Assembly (NCBI GenBank): GCA_947471985.1
Contig: CANIZL010000066.1
Span: forward strand, 1 to 37,833
Length of the DNA stretch: 37,833 nt
From: Verrucomicrobiota bacterium
GTDB lineage: Bacteria; Verrucomicrobiota; Verrucomicrobiia; Limisphaerales; UBA9464
Direction: 5' to 3'
Position numbers and translations under genes: made by a program
Notes under the pieces: generated by a model
The model's database searches: none
The model's input: the letters and a program-made list of their open reading frames with translations, nothing else
What the model was told of the DNA's origin: nothing
Part shown: positions 36,058 to 37,833 of the stretch, piece by piece
Numbering within the stretch: the stretch's first letter is position 1
Layout: every line of letters begins with the position of its first letter

Positions 36058-36932
36058 GGGGCCAGGAGCTTCTGGCGAAACCCTTTGCCCAGCGGATAGA
36101 CCCAAAGTTCCTTGATGGAGGTTTGCGCTCCGGTCTTGGATTTGGTGCCCCGGCCCTCGGAACGGCCCAGGAGCTTCCAATTGGCGGCCCGGTAACACGT
36201 GCCCTTGAAACGTTCGGTGTCCACGAAGCTCTCCAATAGCTGAACCGGATGGTGGTAGAGTTCCTGCCAATCGGCACTGATCCGCCGGGCGATCCGGGCC
36301 AACAGGTGACTGGCCAGATGGGGCACCTGGACCCAGGGCAGGATGAGATACCGGCTGTTGTAGACGATGAGGTGCAGGTTATGGCGATAGGCGGCCATGG
36401 GCGCGCCGACGAGTTCATCCCGCAACTTCAATTTGAGCGGCGCCGAGCTCCAACCCAGACACGCCACCGGTCGCCCACCGGCGAGGACCAGATATTTAAG
36501 ATGTTCCCCCACCGGTCGGCTGTAGCCGAGGTAGTGGTGTTGCTTGAGCAATTGGCCAAAGAGCGCCTCCCCTTCGGTCCGGCGGACCAACTGAATCTCC
36601 AGCGCTCCCAGTGCGGCCAGGGAGCTGGTGATCGGGGTCTGATCCACCGCCGGCACCTCCCGGACGCGGCGGTGGAGGATGGCGTTATTGGCCAGCTTCC
36701 GTTTGGGTTCGGGCAATTGGATATGTCCTGCCCGATGGAGCCGGAGCATGAGGCTGCGACAAACCATGTCGCGCGGATGGCCGTTGGGTTGAACCCAGTT
36801 CCAGGCGGCACAAACCCGGACCGAGAGCCGGTAGCGGCTCAGCCCGGGGTTTTCCGCAATCAAACGCCGCAGAAACTCCACCTCCGCGGCGCGAATCTCC
36901 CGACCTCGAAAACTGAGCAATACGTCCGACAC
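36054..36932 (-). CDS. DUF4338/DruA-like protein carried inside IS66
   Basis: Protein of 292 residues of the DUF4338 family, the family of Druantia anti-phage protein DruA. Residues 1-75 form a helical, possibly DNA-binding head (FRGREIRAAEVEFLRRLIAE; YRLSVRVCAAWNWVQPNG). The domain proper runs from about 120: LLKQHHYLGYSRPVGEHLKY, GRPVACLGWSSAPLKLK, NLHLIVYNSRYLILPWV, LLARIARRISADWQELY, LLESFVDTERFKGTCYRAAN, TSIKELWVYPLGKGFRQ. GTG start at 36932. Just upstream, CCCCG (36951-36947) and CGGGG (36938-36934) can form a hairpin ending one base before it. It overlaps tnpC by ATGA and lies 63 bases after tnpB. The other Druantia genes are absent, so a defence role cannot be assumed; a role in transposition or target choice is equally possible. 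Confidence 0.8.
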   Translation of the reverse strand: MSDVLLSFRGREIRAAEVEFLRRLIAENPGLSRYRLSVRVCAAWNWVQPNGHPRDMVCRSLMLRLHRAGHIQLPEPKRKLANNAILHRRVREVPAVDQTPITSSLAALGALEIQLVRRTEGEALFGQLLKQHHYLGYSRPVGEHLKYLVLAGGRPVACLGWSSAPLKLKLRDELVGAPMAAYRHNLHLIVYNSRYLILPWVQVPHLASHLLARIARRISADWQELYHHPVQLLESFVDTERFKGTCYRAANWKLLGRSEGRGTKSKTGAQTSIKELWVYPLGKGFRQKLLAP

Positions 36933-36995
36933 GCCCCGCAGGATAACGGGGAAGGAATTGAACGCTAGGCTGGAGTTAAACTATTTTTACCGGGC

Positions 36996-37361
36996 TTATT
37001 TCGGCCCCGCGTTTACGGGTCGCCAGACCGGTGCCGTCTGGGTCTGGGTGGGATCTCCGTTCCACAGCAGGGTGTAGAGTTGATGCGTGGTCAGCGACTG
37101 CCGGGCCTCGGTGTCGGATCTGGGCCACGCCTTGAAGGATCCTTGCGAAAGTCGTTTTTGGCAGAGCCAAAAGCCCTGTGAATCATAGACGAGACACTTC
37201 ACGGCGCGCCGGCTCCGGCCACAGAACACGAACAGCGTGCCATCGAGCGGGTCGGATTGGAGGCTTTGGCGACAGAGCGCCGCGAGGCCATCGATGCCCC
37301 GACGAAAATCGACCGGTTCCACCGCCAGTAAAATCCGCATCTGCGGAGTGATCTGAATCAT
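36996..37361 (-). CDS. tnpB: IS66 accessory protein TnpB
   Basis: Protein of 121 residues with the IS66 Orf2 pattern: VEPVDFRRGIDGLAALCRQS, TLFVFCGRSRRAVKCLVYDS, GFWLCQKRLSQGSFKAW. TnpB is required for efficient transposition of IS66 elements, though its biochemical role is unclear; it is unrelated to the IS200/IS605 nuclease of the same name. The ATG at 37361 overlaps the stop of tnpA by four bases (ATGA). Length is normal. The C-terminal extension after WPRSD is rich in Thr/Gln. Confidence 0.94.
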   Translation of the reverse strand: MIQITPQMRILLAVEPVDFRRGIDGLAALCRQSLQSDPLDGTLFVFCGRSRRAVKCLVYDSQGFWLCQKRLSQGSFKAWPRSDTEARQSLTTHQLYTLLWNGDPTQTQTAPVWRPVNAGPK

Positions 37362-37771
37362 TGCGCCGTCCTCCAGAAGGACCGGGCCAAAGCCACCCAG
37401 GCGGCCGGATCATGACCAGTGTGCAGACGCATCCGGCGATCCGGCCCATCGCTCAGCTCCACCCATCCGCTGGTGCCGGTTGTCTCGTTCCCGGGCTGCG
37501 GGGGAACATCCAGCTTTAGTTCCACGAAGCGCTCCGACGCCGGCCTCGCCTCGGCCGACCCGGATAACTCCCGGGTGCAACGCTGCAACCGATAGAAATC
37601 GAGGCGCAAGCTGCGGGCCACTGCGCTCACTCCCAGAGTCCGGGCGAGCTCGGCGGCACCCTCCCAGAGTTCCTGTGGAAGACGGCCCCGACCGGTCTGC
37701 CGTCGTCGCCACGAATCCAGCTGGCGCTGCAGAACGCGGAGATCCGTCGAAGAAAATGTGAGTGGCTTCAT
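37358..37771 (-). CDS. tnpA: IS66 accessory protein TnpA
   Basis: Protein of 137 residues with an N-terminal helix-turn-helix-type segment typical of IS66 TnpA proteins: LDSWRRRQTGRGRLPQELWE, AAELARTLGVSAVARSLRL and DFYRLQRCTRELSG. The middle and C-terminal part (FVELKLDVPPQPG, MRLHTGHDPAAWVALARSFW) is the variable accessory region. First gene of the element, 40 bases inside the right inverted repeat. It is translationally coupled to tnpB by an ATGA overlap. Confidence 0.85.
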   Translation of the reverse strand: MKPLTFSSTDLRVLQRQLDSWRRRQTGRGRLPQELWEGAAELARTLGVSAVARSLRLDFYRLQRCTRELSGSAEARPASERFVELKLDVPPQPGNETTGTSGWVELSDGPDRRMRLHTGHDPAAWVALARSFWRTAQ

Positions 37772-37810
37772 TCCCGCCGCTCACCCTGCCAGCCACGCCC
37801 CTCTCACGTC

Positions 37811-37833
37811 CCGCATGCTTGCCGAAGGGACAC
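37811..37833 (-). repeat. IS66 right terminal inverted repeat (window edge)
   Basis: Plus strand reads CCGCATGCTTGCCGAAGGGA then CAC, the reverse complement of the left repeat with one mismatch. The last C of the window is the outer base of the element. Confidence 0.95.

Larger units (their letters stand above)
34401..37833 (-). mobile_element. Complete IS66-family element carrying a DruA-like gene
   Basis: Element of 3433 bp bounded by terminal inverted repeats: GTGTCCCTTCGGCAAGC begins the left end at 34401 and, as reverse complement, ends the right end at 37833, the last base of the window. Inside, all on the minus strand, are tnpA, tnpB, a DUF4338/DruA-like gene and tnpC. Typical IS66 elements carry tnpA-tnpB-tnpC only. 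The eight bases before the left end, GATTTCCG (34393-34400), should be the target duplication, because IS66 elements duplicate 8 bp; the second copy would lie just outside the window. All four genes look intact, so the element may be active. Confidence 0.93.

Noticed and set aside
34477-36270. Longer TnpC starting at 36270
   Set aside because: The extra 71 residues lie within the DruA-like gene in another frame and lack similarity to IS66 transposases; the ATG at 36057 gives the normal length.
36054-36932. Complete Druantia defence system
   Set aside because: Only a DruA-like gene is present; no large helicase or other Druantia genes are seen, and the gene belongs to the IS66 operon.

Overview
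The window is GC-rich chromosomal DNA, most likely from a Verrucomicrobiota bacterium of the Pedosphaera/Limisphaerales kind. This assignment is inferred from gene style, not from a marker phylogeny. Clues are a prepilin-like protein with an H-x9-DG box, a Gfo/Idh protein with a GLDTSH start, an RRM protein with a glycine-rich tail, an FGG/RGG-rich protein, lipoproteins and CotH/lamin-tail proteins. Most start codons lack a clear Shine-Dalgarno sequence.

Layout. Bases 1-222 hold no gene but carry short AACCTG-NNAC repeats. From 223 to 11270 all genes run on the minus strand: three tandem paralogous two-half ABC-2 permeases, a beta-propeller/phosphoesterase lipoprotein, a class II aldolase-like protein and a CotH-kinase/lamin-tail secreted protein. 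From 11486 the window turns to housekeeping genes: a lytic transglycosylase, a glycine-rich RRM protein with its terminator, a BioD-like/DRTGG ATPase, a small unknown gene, an FGG-repeat protein of unknown function, dxs with xseB just upstream, a Gfo/Idh-type secreted protein, a small coiled-coil protein, a pseudopilin-like protein, a small secreted protein, an iscA-hscB iron-sulfur pair, dnaE (DNA polymerase III alpha), thrB, an unknown lipoprotein and metG.

The last 6.4 kb is accessory DNA. A tRNA-Gln(TTG) at 31446-31519 is followed closely by a tyrosine recombinase, the usual arrangement of an integrative element in a tRNA 3' end. A 428-residue gene of unknown function overlaps the recombinase stop codon by 4 bases (ATGA), so the two are probably one unit. 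After a short spacer with four perfect 11-bp repeats comes a complete IS66-family element (34401-37833). Both terminal inverted repeats are visible (22 of 23 positions identical), and the right one ends exactly at the last base of the window. Between tnpB and tnpC the element carries a fourth gene of the DUF4338/DruA family, the family of the Druantia anti-phage protein DruA, coupled to tnpC by an ATGA overlap. This DruA-bearing IS66 element and the recombinase-coupled unknown gene are the most interesting items.

How genes work together. IscA and HscB are iron-sulfur assembly partners. XseB and Dxs keep a neighbourhood common in bacteria. The three permeases probably form export complexes with an ATPase that is not in this window. 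TnpA, TnpB, the DruA-like protein and TnpC look like one co-translated set.
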